A stretch of DNA of 64,000 nt from Parazoarcus communis (GCF_003111665.1 NZ_CP022188.1:124001-188000); one strand, 5' to 3'; shown: positions 35,513-45,684, counted from the stretch's first letter. Numbers and translations are program-made. Notes: a model not told the origin generated them from the letters alone.

Positions 35513-38134
35513 TTACAGTTTGCCGTCCACCCAGCCCTGCACGCCAGCCAAAGCCGCCGGCAGTTTTTCAGGATCGGTGCCGCCCGCCTGCGCCATGTCG
35601 GGACGGCCGCCACCCTTGCCACCCACCTGCAGCGCGACGAAGTTCACCAGTTCGCCAGCCTTCACCTTGGCAGTCTGATCCGCAGTCACGCCGGCAATCA
35701 GCGACACCTTGCCATCGACCACCGAAGCCAGCACGATCGCGGCCGACTTCAGCTTGTCCTTGAGCTTGTCCATGGTCTCGCGCAGCGTCGGCACGTCCGC
35801 GCCTTCCAGCACCGCAGCCAGCACCTTAACACCCTTGACGTCTGCCGCCTGATTCACCAGATCGTCGCCCTGGCTCGCAGCCAGCTTCGACTTCAGGCGC
35901 GCCACTTCCTTCTCCAAAGCGCGCACGTTGTCGAGCACGCCCGACACGCGCTCGGCAACCTCATCCGGCTGCACCTTGAGCAGGGCAGAGACGCCCTGGA
36001 CGCGACGCTCCTGCTCCTGCAGATAACGCAGCGCGTTCTCGCCGGTGATCGCCTCGATACGGCGTACCCCGGCGGCCACACCACCTTCCATCACCACCTT
36101 GAACAGGCCGATGTCACCGGTGCGGCCAACGTGCGTACCACCGCACAGTTCCTTGGACGTACCGATGCTGAGCACCCGCACCTCGTCACCGTATTTTTCG
36201 CCGAACAGCATCATCGCGCCCGACTTCTGCGCATCTTCCAGTCCCATCACCGCAGCCTCGGTTGCCGTATTGGCGAGAACCTCGCGGTTGACGATCTCCT
36301 CGACCTCGCGGATTTCCTCGGCGCTCATCGGCGCGGCGTGCGCAAAGTCGAAGCGGGTCTTGTCCGGATCGACTTGCGAACCCTTCTGCTGCACATGCGC
36401 ACCAAGAACCTCTCGCAGCGCCTTGTGCATCAGGTGAGTCACAGAGTGATTACGTGCCGTCGCCGCACGGGCCTCGATATCAACCTTGGCGGTGACGCCC
36501 TGCCCCACCGACAGCTTGCCGGTCTTGAGCACACCATGATGACCGAACACCGCAGCCTGAACCTTGAGCGTGTCCTCAACCGCAAAGATGCCCGCAGCGC
36601 CCTTGAGTTCGCCGCGGTCACCCACCTGGCCGCCGGACTCTGCATAGAAGGGCGTGTCATCGAGCACCACCACACCGAGATCGCCCTCGACCAGCTCATT
36701 GACCGCGACGCCGTCCTTGTACAACGCAAGGATGTTGCCCTTCGCCTCGAGATGATCGTAGCCGTGGAAGGTGGTGGCCGGCCCCTCGTACTCGAGGTTT
36801 GCCGCCATCTTGAACTTTCCGGCCGCACGGGCCTGCTCTTTCTGGCGCGCCATGGCCGCATCAAAGGCAGCCGCATCCACCGTCACCTCACGCTCGCGAC
36901 AGATGTCGGCCGTCAGGTCGAGCGGGAAGCCATAGGTATCGTGCAGCTTGAACGCCGTATCGCCGTCAAAAACCGTCTTGCCGGCCTTCTGCATCGCATC
37001 GAGTTCGGCTTCGACGATCGCCATGCCGTTCTCGATGGTCGCAAAAAAGCGCTCTTCTTCCTGACGCAGCACGTCCATCACCCGCTTCTCGGCCGCCTTC
37101 AGCTCGGGAAAGGCAGCACCCATCTCCGCAACCAGATCAGGCACCAGGCGGTTGAAGAAGGCGGCACGCGCACCGAGCTTGTAGCCGTGGCGGATGGCGC
37201 GACGGATGATGCGGCGAAGCACGTAGCCACGGCCTTCGTTGCCCGGAATCACACCATCGGAGATCAGGAAGGAACAGGCCCGGATATGGTCTGCCAGCAC
37301 CTTGAGCGAGGGCGAATCCATGGCTGCGCTGCTGGTTTCACGCGCAGCCGCTGCAATCAGCGTCTGGAACAGATCGATCTCATAGTTGGCATGCACGCCC
37401 TGCAGCACCGCCGACACCCGCTCCAGCCCCATGCCGGTATCCACCGAAGGCTTGGGCAGCGGGTGCATCACGCCGGCCTCGTCGCGGTTGAACTGCATGA
37501 ACACGTTGTTCCAGATCTCGATGTAGCGGTCGCCGTCTTCATCAGGCGATCCCGGGGGGCCGCCCCAGATGTGCTCGCCGTGATCGTAGAAGACTTCGGT
37601 GCACGGGCCGCAGGGACCGGTATCGCCCATCATCCAGAAGTTGTCGGACGCGTAACGCGCGCCCTTGTTGTCACCGATGCGGATCACACGCTCGGCGGGC
37701 ACGCCCATTTCCTTCGTCCACAGGTCGTAAGCCTCGTCGTCCTCGGCATACACCGTCACCCAGAGCTTGTCCTTGGGCAGCTTGAACACCTCCGTCAGCA
37801 GCTCCCAGGCGTAGGCGATCGCCTCGCGCTTGAAGTAGTCGCCGAAACTGAAGTTGCCCAGCATCTCGAAGAAGGTGTGATGGCGTGCGGTGTAGCCAAC
37901 GTTCTCGAGGTCGTTGTGCTTGCCGCCGGCACGAACGCACTTCTGCGACGTGGTCGCGCGGGTATAGGGACGCTTGTCGAAGCCGAGAAAGACGTCCTTG
38001 AACTGGTTCATGCCTGCGTTGGTAAACAGCAGGGTCGGGTCTTCGTGCGGCACCAGCGAAGAAGATGCCACGATCTGGTGGCCCTTCGATTCGAAGAACT
38101 TGAGGAACTTGTCGCGAATTTCGGCAGATTTCAT
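35513..38134 (-). CDS. alaS: alanyl-tRNA synthetase
   Basis: Class II synthetase with editing activity, 873 residues. Seen: the N-terminal [19 protein letters not shown], motif region [13 protein letters not shown] and [17 protein letters not shown]; the editing-site zinc motif [11 protein letters not shown] (H-x3-H) and [13 protein letters not shown]; and a C-terminal C-Ala domain ([12 protein letters not shown]). ATG 38134 matches homologues, whereas the 17 extra residues upstream do not. Divergent from the cobalamin adenosyltransferase gene. Confidence 0.97.
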   Translation of the reverse strand: MKSAEIRDKFLKFFESKGHQIVASSSLVPHEDPTLLFTNAGMNQFKDVFLGFDKRPYTRATTSQKCVRAGGKHNDLENVGYTARHHTFFEMLGNFSFGDYFKREAIAYAWELLTEVFKLPKDKLWVTVYAEDDEAYDLWTKEMGVPAERVIRIGDNKGARYASDNFWMMGDTGPCGPCTEVFYDHGEHIWGGPPGSPDEDGDRYIEIWNNVFMQFNRDEAGVMHPLPKPSVDTGMGLERVSAVLQGVHANYEIDLFQTLIAAAARETSSAAMDSPSLKVLADHIRACSFLISDGVIPGNEGRGYVLRRIIRRAIRHGYKLGARAAFFNRLVPDLVAEMGAAFPELKAAEKRVMDVLRQEEERFFATIENGMAIVEAELDAMQKAGKTVFDGDTAFKLHDTYGFPLDLTADICREREVTVDAAAFDAAMARQKEQARAAGKFKMAANLEYEGPATTFHGYDHLEAKGNILALYKDGVAVNELVEGDLGVVVLDDTPFYAESGGQVGDRGELKGAAGIFAVEDTLKVQAAVFGHHGVLKTGKLSVGQGVTAKVDIEARAATARNHSVTHLMHKALREVLGAHVQQKGSQVDPDKTRFDFAHAAPMSAEEIREVEEIVNREVLANTATEAAVMGLEDAQKSGAMMLFGEKYGDEVRVLSIGTSKELCGGTHVGRTGDIGLFKVVMEGGVAAGVRRIEAITGENALRYLQEQERRVQGVSALLKVQPDEVAERVSGVLDNVRALEKEVARLKSKLAASQGDDLVNQAADVKGVKVLAAVLEGADVPTLRETMDKLKDKLKSAAIVLASVVDGKVSLIAGVTADQTAKVKAGELVNFVALQVGGKGGGRPDMAQAGGTDPEKLPAALAGVQGWVDGKL

Positions 38135-38220
38135 GGAGTTGGCATTCAGACAGGACGTGTTACCCGGCACAGCAGGCGAATGCATCAGTTTATCATGAGC
38201 ACCAAGCCCGTCTGCGAGCG

Positions 38221-38248
38221 CACTGTACCGAACGCACTCATCTATAAT
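38221..38248 (+). promoter_or_regulatory. possible promoter of the cobalamin adenosyltransferase gene
   Basis: Perfect TATAAT at 38243-38248, 35 bp before the start codon; the best -35 at 16-bp spacing is only CACTGT (38221-38226). No cobalamin riboswitch box is seen in the 148-bp spacer. Confidence 0.4.
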
Positions 38249-38282
38249 TTACGTTCACGTCAACTTAATAACAGAGACAAGC

Positions 38283-38834
38283 ATGGGACACCGACTTTCC
38301 AAGATCTACACCCGCACCGGCGACGCCGGCACCACCGGCCTCGGCGACGGCAAGCGGGTATCGAAGAACAGCTTGCGTATCCACGCGCTTGGCGAGGTGG
38401 ACGAGGTGAATGCCATCATCGGCCTGCTGCTGTGCGAGGAATTACCGGAAGATGTGCAGGTGCTGATGACCAATGCCCAGCACGACCTGTTCGACCTTGG
38501 CGGTGAAGTGTGCATCCCCGGCATGAGCATGATTACAGGGAAACAGGTGGACCACCTCGAAGCCGAACTCGACCGCCTCAACGAACCGCTCGAACCGCTC
38601 AAGGATTTCATCCTGCCCGGCGGCACCCGTGCTGCAGCCCTTGCTCACCACGCCCGAACAGTGTGCCGCCGCGCTGAACGCGCACTCGTGGCGCTGGCGC
38701 TCGAAGAGGCGGTGAATGACGGCCCCCGCCAGTACCTGAACCGCCTGTCGGACCTGCTCTTCGTCCTCGGCCGGGTGCTCAATCGCGCAGGCGGTCGCGG
38801 CGATGTGCTGTGGCAGAAGCGCAAGAACGCCTGA
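38283..38834 (+). CDS. cob(I)yrinic acid a,c-diamide adenosyltransferase (PduO type)
   Basis: Transfers the 5'-deoxyadenosyl group of ATP to Co(I) corrinoids, making adenosylcobalamin. The 183 residues start with the PduO ATP-binding signature KIYTRTGDAGTTGLGDG (7-23), then GEVDEVNAIIG, FILPGGTRAAALAHHARTVCRRAER and the C-terminal LNRLSDLLFVLGR helix. Converges with dinB. The name cobO is also used for the unrelated CobA type, so I give no symbol. Confidence 0.95.
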   Translation: MGHRLSKIYTRTGDAGTTGLGDGKRVSKNSLRIHALGEVDEVNAIIGLLLCEELPEDVQVLMTNAQHDLFDLGGEVCIPGMSMITGKQVDHLEAELDRLNEPLEPLKDFILPGGTRAAALAHHARTVCRRAERALVALALEEAVNDGPRQYLNRLSDLLFVLGRVLNRAGGRGDVLWQKRKNA

Positions 38835-38861
38835 TCCCGACTGCGCCGAGAACACCTGAAC

Positions 38862-39992
38862 TCAGGAGATCTCGTCGTCGCCGAACAAGGTGATCTGCTC
38901 CATGCCGCGCTGCTCGAGACCGGTTTCGGCGAAACGCACCCCGACCCCGAGCAGGCGCACAGGCAAGCCACGGCGGACATAGCCCTCGTCAAGCAGCGCC
39001 GACCAGATCCCGGCATTTGGCGCTGCGGCCACGCACTCCACGGTCGTTTGCGAGAAATCGGCGAACTTGATCTTCACGACAGCCTTGTGCACAGGGCGCG
39101 GCTCCCGTGCACGGTCGAAACGGCGGAAAAACTCGTCGATCAGCGCAGGTAGGGCCGCACGGCAGGCGGCCAGATCGGGCAGATCAGTCACATACGTCGT
39201 CTCCACCGATAAGGACTTGCGGATACGGTCGCTGCGCACCGGGCGCTCGTCGATTCCCCGGCACAAGCGGTAGAGCGCCGCCCCGAAGCTGCCAAACTCG
39301 CGCGACAGATCGACCAGACGCCAACTGCGCAGATCGGCGCAGGTTTCCACCCCCAACCGGCTCAGCTTTGCCGCGGTCACCTTGCCCACGCCAAAGAGCT
39401 TCTTCACCGGCAACGCCGCGACGAAAGCGTCCACATCCTGCGGACGCACGACGAACTGTCCATTCGGCTTGTTCCAGTCGCTGGCGACCTTGGCAATGAA
39501 CTTGTTCGGCGCAATGCCGGCCGAAGCGGTGATGCCAACCTCCTTGTGGATAAGGGCACGAATTTCCTGCGCCATCAGGGTGGCCGACCCCTTGCAGCGA
39601 TCGACGCCACTGACGTCGAGGTAAGCCTCATCCAGCGACAGCGGCTCCACCAGCGGGGTGTATTCGCGATAGATATCCAGGATCTGGCGGGACGCCGTCC
39701 GATAGCGCTCGAAGTCGGGCGGCAGCAACACGAGTTGCGGGCACAGCTTCTGTGCCCGCATCGTCGACATCGCCGAATGCACGCCAAAGGCCCGGGCTTC
39801 GTAATTGCAGGTGGCGATCACGCCACGCGTCTCGGCACGCCCCCCGACCGCAACTGGCCGCCCGACCAGCGCCGGGTTGTCGCGCATCTCCACTGCGGCA
39901 TAAAAGCAGTCACAGTCGCAGTGGATGATCTTGCGTGAAATCGCCGCACCCTCGGCCGCTTCAGACGAAGCGCCAGCCTCTCCCTCCTGCAA
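38862..39992 (-). CDS. dinB: DNA polymerase IV (Y family)
   Basis: Error-prone translesion polymerase. Catalytic acids are in HCDCDCFYAAVE and SLDEAYLDVSG; then come a helix-hairpin-helix pair (VKKLFGVGKVTAAKL) and the little-finger domain. The last residue of the fingerprint is Tyr (FY) where E. coli DinB has Phe13, the steric gate. No ATG fits the start: the frame is open to 40142, but TTG 39992 lies five bases after GGGGAAGGA and gives 376 residues. The C-terminus ends EQITLFGDDEIS, not a clean QL-LF clamp motif but QITLF is close. No LexA box seen upstream. Confidence 0.92.
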   Translation of the reverse strand: MQEGEAGASSEAAEGAAISRKIIHCDCDCFYAAVEMRDNPALVGRPVAVGGRAETRGVIATCNYEARAFGVHSAMSTMRAQKLCPQLVLLPPDFERYRTASRQILDIYREYTPLVEPLSLDEAYLDVSGVDRCKGSATLMAQEIRALIHKEVGITASAGIAPNKFIAKVASDWNKPNGQFVVRPQDVDAFVAALPVKKLFGVGKVTAAKLSRLGVETCADLRSWRLVDLSREFGSFGAALYRLCRGIDERPVRSDRIRKSLSVETTYVTDLPDLAACRAALPALIDEFFRRFDRAREPRPVHKAVVKIKFADFSQTTVECVAAAPNAGIWSALLDEGYVRRGLPVRLLGVGVRFAETGLEQRGMEQITLFGDDEIS

Positions 39993-40215
39993 TTGAATCC
40001 TTCCCCTGTTGTCTGGCCACCCGGCGAACCCACCGTGCAGCTGAATCGAGATGATCGGGCCAGGTCCGGCCGGGCGCAAGCACTGCCGCCGGCCCGGCTC
40101 GAAACGGGACCACTGCAACTCGCAGCATTCCCGCATTACCATTCACATGGTGGCTGACAGCGCACGAGCGCGCGCGCATGCTGGAGGCTGCCGACCGGGC
40201 AAGGGAGTCCATTCG

Positions 40216-41241
40216 ATGCTGTTTCGCCACCACCCCTCTCATACCATCAGCCTCGCCCTGCAGGGCGGCGGCGCCCATGGCGCATTCACCTGGGGTGTGC
40301 TCGATGCCCTGCTGGAAGACGGCCGCCTGCGCTTCGACGGTGTCAGCGGCACCAGCGCGGGCGCAATGAACGCGGTGGTAATGGCCAGCGGCCTGCTGCG
40401 GGGCGGGCGCGAGGGCGCACGCGCGGCGCTCGAACAGTTCTGGCATGCGGTCGCAGAGAGCGCGCCGGCCGACCTGCCATTCAGTCAGGACGACGAATCC
40501 GGCGCAGGCATGTCTGCCGGCATTCGCATGATGATGCAGTGGGCGCGCAACTTTTCACCGGAACAACTCAATCCTTTCGACGTTGATCCCTTACGCGACA
40601 TCCTCACCACCCAGATCGACTTCGATCATCTGCGCGCGGCCTGTCCGGTCAAGCTCTTCGTCGCGGCCACCCATGCCAACACCGGCAAGCTCAGGCTATT
40701 TACCGCCGCCGAGATGAACGCAGCGGCAGTGCTCGCATCGGCCTGCCTGCCTTCACTTCATCGCGCCATCGAGATCGACGGCGAACCTTACTGGGACGGC
40801 GCCTACTCGGCCAACCCCGCCGTATTCCCGCTGTTCTACGACTGCACTGCCCGCGACATCCTGCTGGTGCTGCTCAGCCCCTTGCTGCACGGCGAGACAC
40901 CCCACAGTGCGGACGAGATCCGGGCGCGCTCGCTCGACCTTGCCTTCAACTCCACCTTTCTGCGCGAGATGCGCATGTTCGCCCACGCCCGCGAATTTGC
41001 CGGCGGCGGGCTACTGCCCCGCGGCCGCCTGGAAAGACGTCTGCAACGCACCCACTTTCACCTGATCGAGGCCGACGAACTGCTCAGCCAGCTCGCATCA
41101 GTGACGCGGCTGACGCCGAGCCTGCCCTTCGTGAACATGCTTCGGGACCAGGGCCGGGCCCGCACCAAGGCCTGGCTGGCGGCACACTATCCTGCGCTCG
41201 GGCGGCGTTCCTCGGTCGACCTCGGTCAGATGTTCTACTGA
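40216..41241 (+). CDS. patatin-like phospholipase
   Basis: Ser-Asp dyad lipid acyl hydrolase, 341 residues. Seen: the oxyanion loop QGGGAHGAF (16-24), the nucleophile GTSAG (Ser47) and the catalytic DGAYSANP (Asp194). AAGGGAG eight bases before ATG 40216 fixes the start, although the frame is open to 40051. No signal peptide, so cytoplasmic or membrane-associated. Several betaproteobacterial patatins act in polyhydroxybutyrate or phospholipid turnover; the substrate here is unknown. Confidence 0.88.
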   Translation: MLFRHHPSHTISLALQGGGAHGAFTWGVLDALLEDGRLRFDGVSGTSAGAMNAVVMASGLLRGGREGARAALEQFWHAVAESAPADLPFSQDDESGAGMSAGIRMMMQWARNFSPEQLNPFDVDPLRDILTTQIDFDHLRAACPVKLFVAATHANTGKLRLFTAAEMNAAAVLASACLPSLHRAIEIDGEPYWDGAYSANPAVFPLFYDCTARDILLVLLSPLLHGETPHSADEIRARSLDLAFNSTFLREMRMFAHAREFAGGGLLPRGRLERRLQRTHFHLIEADELLSQLASVTRLTPSLPFVNMLRDQGRARTKAWLAAHYPALGRRSSVDLGQMFY

Positions 41242-41284
41242 ACCCGACTCATCCTGCGCCGATACTGCACAGGCTGCTGCAATG

Positions 41285-41309
41285 AAAAACGGGGGCGCGC
41301 AGCCCCCGT
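41285..41309 (-). terminator. terminator of aroG
   Basis: Minus strand ACGGGGGC-TGCGC-GCCCCCGT followed by T5, 25 bp past the aroG stop. Confidence 0.9.
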
Positions 41310-41333
41310 GTCGTTGCTCGGCTCAGCCGGCAA

Positions 41334-42419
41334 TCACTCCATCTCTGCGGCCCGCTTCACCCGGCGCTGACGCACCCCCTCTGCGAGCACGTCGAGCACC
41401 AGCACGCTGTCTTCCCAGCCGATGCAGGCATCGGTAATGCTCTTGCCGTACTCCAGCTCAACGCCCGGCTGGAGGTCCTGACGGCCTTCCTTGAGGTGGG
41501 ACTCGACCATCACACCGATGATGCGATCCTCACCGGCGGCCATCTGTCCGGCAACGTCGTTTGCCACCTCGATCTGCAGGCGGTGCTGCTTGCGACTGTT
41601 GGCGTGCGAGAAATCGACCATCACCTTGCCCGGCACACCGCCGGCGGCAAGATCCTTGCACGCGGCATCCACGCTCTCGGCGTCGTAGTTCGGTGCCTTG
41701 CCGCCGCGCAGGATGGCGTGGCAGTCCTCGTTGCCGCGGGTGGTGACGATGGCCGAATGCCCGGCCTTGGTGACGCTGAGGAAATGGTGCGGTGCCTGTG
41801 CCGCCTTGATCGCATCCACCGCGATTCGCACGTTGCCGTCAGTACCGTTCTTGAATCCGACCGGGCACGACAGGCCCGAAGCGAGTTCGCGGTGCACCTG
41901 GCTTTCGGTCGTACGCGCACCGATGGCACCCCAGGCGATGAGGTCGGCAATGTACTGCGGGGTGATCATGTCAAGGAACTCGGTGCCCGCCGGCAGCCCG
42001 ATCTCGTTGACTTCCCACAGCAGCTTGCGCGCGAGGCGAACGCCCTCATTGATGGCATAGCTGTTGTCGAGGTAAGGGTCGTTGATCAGCCCTTTCCAGC
42101 CCACCGTGGTGCGCGGCTTCTCAAAATAGACACGCATCACGATCAGCAGGTCGCCCTTGAGGCGATCGGCCTCGGCCTTCAGCTTGTGTGCATATTCGAG
42201 CGCGGCCTTGGCGTCGTGGATCGAACAGGGCCCGATCACCACCAGCAGGCGATCATCCGCGCCATAAAGAATGCGATGGATGGCCTGACGTGCCTCGTAT
42301 GCAACTTCAGCCGCTTTCGGTGTCGCCGGAAACTCCCGCAGCACGTGCGCGGGCGGCACCAGTTCCTTGATTTCGGAAATGCGGACGTCGTCGATATGAA
42401 TCTTCATTGAGGCGGACAT
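41334..42419 (-). CDS. aroG: 3-deoxy-7-phosphoheptulonate (DAHP) synthase, class I
   Basis: First enzyme of the shikimate pathway: condenses PEP and erythrose-4-phosphate. The 361 residues show LLVVIGPCSIHD (metal-binding Cys), RVYFEKPRTTVGWKGL, AIGARTTESQVHRELASGLS, GFKNGTDGN and VDFSHANSRKQHRLQ. Class I AroF/G/H type; which aromatic amino acid inhibits it cannot be read with confidence, so the symbol is by similarity. ATG 42419 is chosen; ATG 42407 (MKIHIDD) is an alternative. The frame upstream is not family-like. Divergent from msrP. Confidence 0.93.
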   Translation of the reverse strand: MSASMKIHIDDVRISEIKELVPPAHVLREFPATPKAAEVAYEARQAIHRILYGADDRLLVVIGPCSIHDAKAALEYAHKLKAEADRLKGDLLIVMRVYFEKPRTTVGWKGLINDPYLDNSYAINEGVRLARKLLWEVNEIGLPAGTEFLDMITPQYIADLIAWGAIGARTTESQVHRELASGLSCPVGFKNGTDGNVRIAVDAIKAAQAPHHFLSVTKAGHSAIVTTRGNEDCHAILRGGKAPNYDAESVDAACKDLAAGGVPGKVMVDFSHANSRKQHRLQIEVANDVAGQMAAGEDRIIGVMVESHLKEGRQDLQPGVELEYGKSITDACIGWEDSVLVLDVLAEGVRQRRVKRAAEME

Positions 42420-42709
42420 GATGAAAACCCTGCGTTCAGGCTGAAGGAAGCCCTCGATTCTAGCCCAAGTCCCCGCCACACTGCGCCCCGGTCGAAAACA
42501 AGGACACCGGCCTGCCGCCACAAGGATCACGCACCAGGCATGTTCCGACTGCACCCCGCACCGCATCGAGAACCCTTTCGCTTGCGCCACGTCATACGGG
42601 AGCCCCAGGCCGGGGTCGGCAGCAAACGCACCAACCGGTGTAAGAATCCGCCACCGTCCAGCGACTGACTGATAACCCTGCCGCACCCTCCCAAACACGG
42701 ACCACGATC

Positions 42710-43654
42710 ATGCTCATCAAACGCCCTGACGATATCGCCGCATCCGAGATCACACCGCGCGCCCTGTTCGAGGACCGCCGTCGCTTCCTGCTCAAGGCGG
42801 GAGCGGGCGTGATTGCGGGCGCTGCACTGTGGAACGGCCTGCCGCGCGCCGCCGACGCCGCGCCGATGAAGCTGTCGCCCCTGCAAGCCTCGCCATTCAG
42901 CATCAGCGAAGAACAGACCGCATACAAGGCGGTCACCGGCTACAACAACTACTACGAGTTCGGCACCGGCAAGGAAGATCCGGCGATGAATGCCGGCGTG
43001 CTGCAGACGCGGCCCTGGACCGTGCGGGTTGAAGGCCTCGTCGGCAAGCCGCGCACCTTCGATATCGACGAACTGCTCAAGCTGGCGCCGCTGGAAGAGC
43101 GCATCTATCGCCTGCGCTGCGTCGAGGCCTGGTCGATGGTCGTGCCCTGGGTGGGTTTTCCGCTCGCAGCACTGCTCAAGCAGGTCGATCCGCTGGGGAG
43201 CGCAAAGTATGTCGAGTTCGTCACCCACTACGATCCCAAGATCATGACCCGCCGCCAGATTCTCGACTGGCCCTACACCGAGGGTCTGCGTCTGGATGAG
43301 GCCATGCATCCGCTCACCATTCTGGCGCTCGGCCTGTACGGCGAAGTGCTGCCAAATCAGAACGGTGCGCCAGTGCGGCTGGTCGTGCCCTGGAAGTACG
43401 GCTTCAAGAGCGCGAAGTCCATCGTCGCCATCCGCCTGCACGAGACCCAGCCCGCAACCGCCTGGAACAAGTCGGCGCCGCAGGAGTATGGTTTCTACTC
43501 GAACGTGAATCCGGAGGTGGATCATCCGCGCTGGAGCCAGGCCACCGAGCGTCGCATCGGCGATTTACGCAAGCGCCCCACGCTGATGTTCAACGGCTAT
43601 GCCGATCAGGTTGCCAGCCTCTATCAGGGCATGGACCTGCGCAGGCAGTTCTGA
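42710..43654 (+). CDS. msrP: protein-methionine-sulfoxide reductase, molybdopterin subunit
   Basis: Periplasmic repair enzyme that reduces methionine sulfoxide in oxidised proteins with electrons from the quinone pool through MsrQ. The 314 residues have a twin-arginine signal ([18 protein letters not shown], 23-40), the molybdenum-ligand Cys in [18 protein letters not shown] (about 133) and VTHYDPK. Folded export by Tat is expected because the molybdopterin is inserted in the cytoplasm. msrQ follows 13 bp downstream. Confidence 0.95.
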   Translation: MLIKRPDDIAASEITPRALFEDRRRFLLKAGAGVIAGAALWNGLPRAADAAPMKLSPLQASPFSISEEQTAYKAVTGYNNYYEFGTGKEDPAMNAGVLQTRPWTVRVEGLVGKPRTFDIDELLKLAPLEERIYRLRCVEAWSMVVPWVGFPLAALLKQVDPLGSAKYVEFVTHYDPKIMTRRQILDWPYTEGLRLDEAMHPLTILALGLYGEVLPNQNGAPVRLVVPWKYGFKSAKSIVAIRLHETQPATAWNKSAPQEYGFYSNVNPEVDHPRWSQATERRIGDLRKRPTLMFNGYADQVASLYQGMDLRRQF

Positions 43655-43667
43655 GTATCCTCGCCAG

Positions 43668-44351
43668 ATGAACCCTGCAATGCGAACCGTCAGCGCCGAC
43701 CAGATCGGCGCAATCAAGGCTTTTCTCTTCCTGTTGTGCCTGATTCCCGGCGCCCAGCTCGTCCTCGGCTGGCGGGCCGACCAGCTCGGCGCCAACCCGA
43801 TCGAGTACATCACCCACGCCACTGGCAGCTGGACCCTGCGTTTCCTGCTGATCACGCTCGCCATCACGCCACTGAGACGCTATACCGGCCTGCACTGGCT
43901 GGTACGCCTGCGCCGCATGCTCGGTCTGTTCGCTTTCGCCTACGGCGCGGCGCACTTCGCCATCTATCTGTGGCTGGATCAGTTCTTCGACTGGGCGGCC
44001 ATCGCCAAGGACATCCTGAAGCGTCCCTACATCACCGTCGGCTTCACCGCGCTGGTGCTGATGGTGCCGCTCGCGGCGACCTCGACCAACGCGGCGATCA
44101 AGCGCCTCGGCGGCCGACGCTGGCAGGCGCTGCACCGCTCGATCTACGCCATCGCGATCTTCGGCGTGCTGCATTACTGGTGGCTGGTGAAGGCGGACAT
44201 CCTGCAACCGGTGGTCTACAGCCTGATCCTCGCCGCACTGCTGGGGCTGCGCGCCTGGTGGCGCGAACAGGAGCGGCGCCGGCAGCTGTCCACCCCGCCG
44301 CCGGTGGCACCCTCGCTCAAGGGCAAGGTCATTCGCATCGTGCCCAAATGA
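43668..44351 (+). CDS. msrQ: MsrQ heme-binding membrane subunit
   Basis: Inner-membrane b-type heme protein that passes electrons from quinol to MsrP. The 227 residues have about six helices (LFLLCLIPGAQLVLGW, WTLRFLLITLAITPL, MLGLFAFAYGAAHFAIYLWL, ITVGFTALVLMVPLAATS and others). Candidate heme His residues are in GAAHFAIYL, ALHRSIYAIAI and GVLHYWWLV. ATG 43668 leaves a 13-bp gap after msrP. Confidence 0.94.
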   Translation: MNPAMRTVSADQIGAIKAFLFLLCLIPGAQLVLGWRADQLGANPIEYITHATGSWTLRFLLITLAITPLRRYTGLHWLVRLRRMLGLFAFAYGAAHFAIYLWLDQFFDWAAIAKDILKRPYITVGFTALVLMVPLAATSTNAAIKRLGGRRWQALHRSIYAIAIFGVLHYWWLVKADILQPVVYSLILAALLGLRAWWREQERRRQLSTPPPVAPSLKGKVIRIVPK

Positions 44352-44352
44352 A

Positions 44353-44395
44353 CATCGGCCCCGGCTGTGCCAGCGAGGCACAACCAGGGCCGATG
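44353..44395. terminator. long hairpin between convergent msrQ and mogA
   Basis: CATCGGCCC pairs with GGGCCGATG, continued by GGCTGTGCC/GGCACAACC with one mismatch around AGCGA. It lies in the 82-bp gap between the two stops. No T-tract; probably a shared 3'-end structure. Confidence 0.6.
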
Positions 44396-44433
44396 CGTTC
44401 GACCGGGGTCAAGCAGCCTTCAGGCCTCGGCGC

Positions 44434-45024
44434 TCAGGCCTGCTTCGGGCGGATTGCGTGCTTTGGCCGCCAGGCCTTGATCACCGTTTCATCGGTTTCA
44501 ACATAGGGGCCACCCATGAGATCGATGCAGTACGGCGTGGCCGCAAAGATGCCGACATGGACCACGCTGCCATCGGCCCCGCGCACCCCTTCGAGGGTTT
44601 CCTTGATCGACTTCGGCTGGCCCGGCAGATTGATGATCAGGGTCTTGCCACGGATCACCGCGACCTGCCGCGACAGAATTGCCGTGGGCACGAAATTCAG
44701 ACTGATGCGACGCATCTCTTCGCCATAGCCGGGCATCTCCTTGTCGCCCACCGCCAGCGTCGCCTCAGGGGTGACGTCGCGCGGCGAAGGACCGGTGCCA
44801 CCGGTGGTGAGAATCAGCGAACACCCGGCCTCGTCTGCGAGCTCGATCAGGGTTTGCTCGATGACCGGCCGCTCGTCCGGAATCAGCCGCGTCTCGGCCG
44901 ACCACGGCGAGGTCAGTGCCTTGCCCAGCCAGTCCTTCAGCGCAGGAATGCCCTGATCTTCGTAACGGCCGTCCGAGGCCCGGTCACTGATCGAGACCAG
45001 GCCGATCTTGATGTGTTCGCTCAT
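44434..45024 (-). CDS. mogA: molybdopterin adenylyltransferase
   Basis: Adenylates molybdopterin before molybdate insertion. The 196 residues start EHIKIGLVSISDRASDG and contain the MPT-binding LILTTGGTGPSPRDVTPEAT and LPGQPKSIKETLEGVR. The partner enzyme MsrP, which needs this cofactor, is encoded convergently next door. Its ATG overlaps the darP stop (ATGA), so darP-mogA are translationally coupled. Confidence 0.95.
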   Translation of the reverse strand: MSEHIKIGLVSISDRASDGRYEDQGIPALKDWLGKALTSPWSAETRLIPDERPVIEQTLIELADEAGCSLILTTGGTGPSPRDVTPEATLAVGDKEMPGYGEEMRRISLNFVPTAILSRQVAVIRGKTLIINLPGQPKSIKETLEGVRGADGSVVHVGIFAATPYCIDLMGGPYVETDETVIKAWRPKHAIRPKQA

Positions 45025-45620
45025 GCACGCTCCACGTCGTCGCTATCGTCGGGTTCATCCTCGTCGCCCGCGTCCTCTGCCGCACCGGCACGGTCGAGAT
45101 CGCGCAAGACCTTGAAGATCTCGCGGAAGGCCTTGGGCGGCTTGTTCTGCTCACGCTCCTTGATCGCATTGCGGCGCAGGGTGCGCAGGTGCTGGATATC
45201 AACGTCCGGCCAGGTCTCGACCACGTACTCGATGACCTTCTCGTCCTCTACGAGGTCGCTGCGCAGCTTTTCCAGTCGGTGCTGACGCGCCACCTCGGCC
45301 GACGATGCGCCGCGGAAAAGCTCCAGCTGCGCCTGAATCGGCTCGGGATCAACGCTGCGCATCAGCTTGCCGATGTACTGCATCTGCCGGCGCAGGGCTT
45401 CATCCCTGCGGGTCAGACGTTGCGCATCGCGGATCGCGACGAACAGGGATTCGGGCAGCGGCACCTTGCGCAGGCGGGTCGGCGGCAGGGCGACGAGCTC
45501 GGCGCCGAGGTCCTGCAGCGCCTGCATCGCGCGCTTGCGGCTGCTCTTGCTCGGCGGCTCGTACTCGGACTCGTCGTCGTGCGGGCCGTTGGAACGGGGT
45601 GAATCAGCGTGAGAAACCAT
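45021..45620 (-). CDS. darP: dual-action ribosome maturation protein DarP (YjgA/DUF615)
   Basis: Binds late pre-50S particles and helps peptidyl-transferase centre maturation. The 199 residues are highly charged: an SKSSRKRAMQALQDLG start, LRRQMQYIGKLMR in the middle, and RQHRLEKLRSDL, followed by an acidic disordered tail (AGDEDEPDDSDD). Length and motifs fit DUF615. Divergent from pmbA across 64 bp. Confidence 0.92.
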   Translation of the reverse strand: MVSHADSPRSNGPHDDESEYEPPSKSSRKRAMQALQDLGAELVALPPTRLRKVPLPESLFVAIRDAQRLTRRDEALRRQMQYIGKLMRSVDPEPIQAQLELFRGASSAEVARQHRLEKLRSDLVEDEKVIEYVVETWPDVDIQHLRTLRRNAIKEREQNKPPKAFREIFKVLRDLDRAGAAEDAGDEDEPDDSDDVERA

Positions 45621-45684
45621 CGTAAGGCAAGCATCGGGCGGGATCGGGTTAAGATTATAGCCTTTGCTTACCGGTCTTCAGTCC

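Noticed and set aside
35197..35622. 141-codon minus-strand frame over the palindrome and alaS end
   Set aside because: Created by the GC-rich palindrome and by the alaS complement; arms are inverted copies of each other.
38135..38282. Cobalamin riboswitch upstream of the adenosyltransferase gene
   Set aside because: The spacer is only 148 bp and shows no B12-box-like segment or long paired region.
36131..38506. 791-codon plus-strand open frame opposite alaS
   Set aside because: alaS motifs are complete on the minus strand and the cobalamin adenosyltransferase starts within this frame's 3' part; the frame itself shows no protein-like features.
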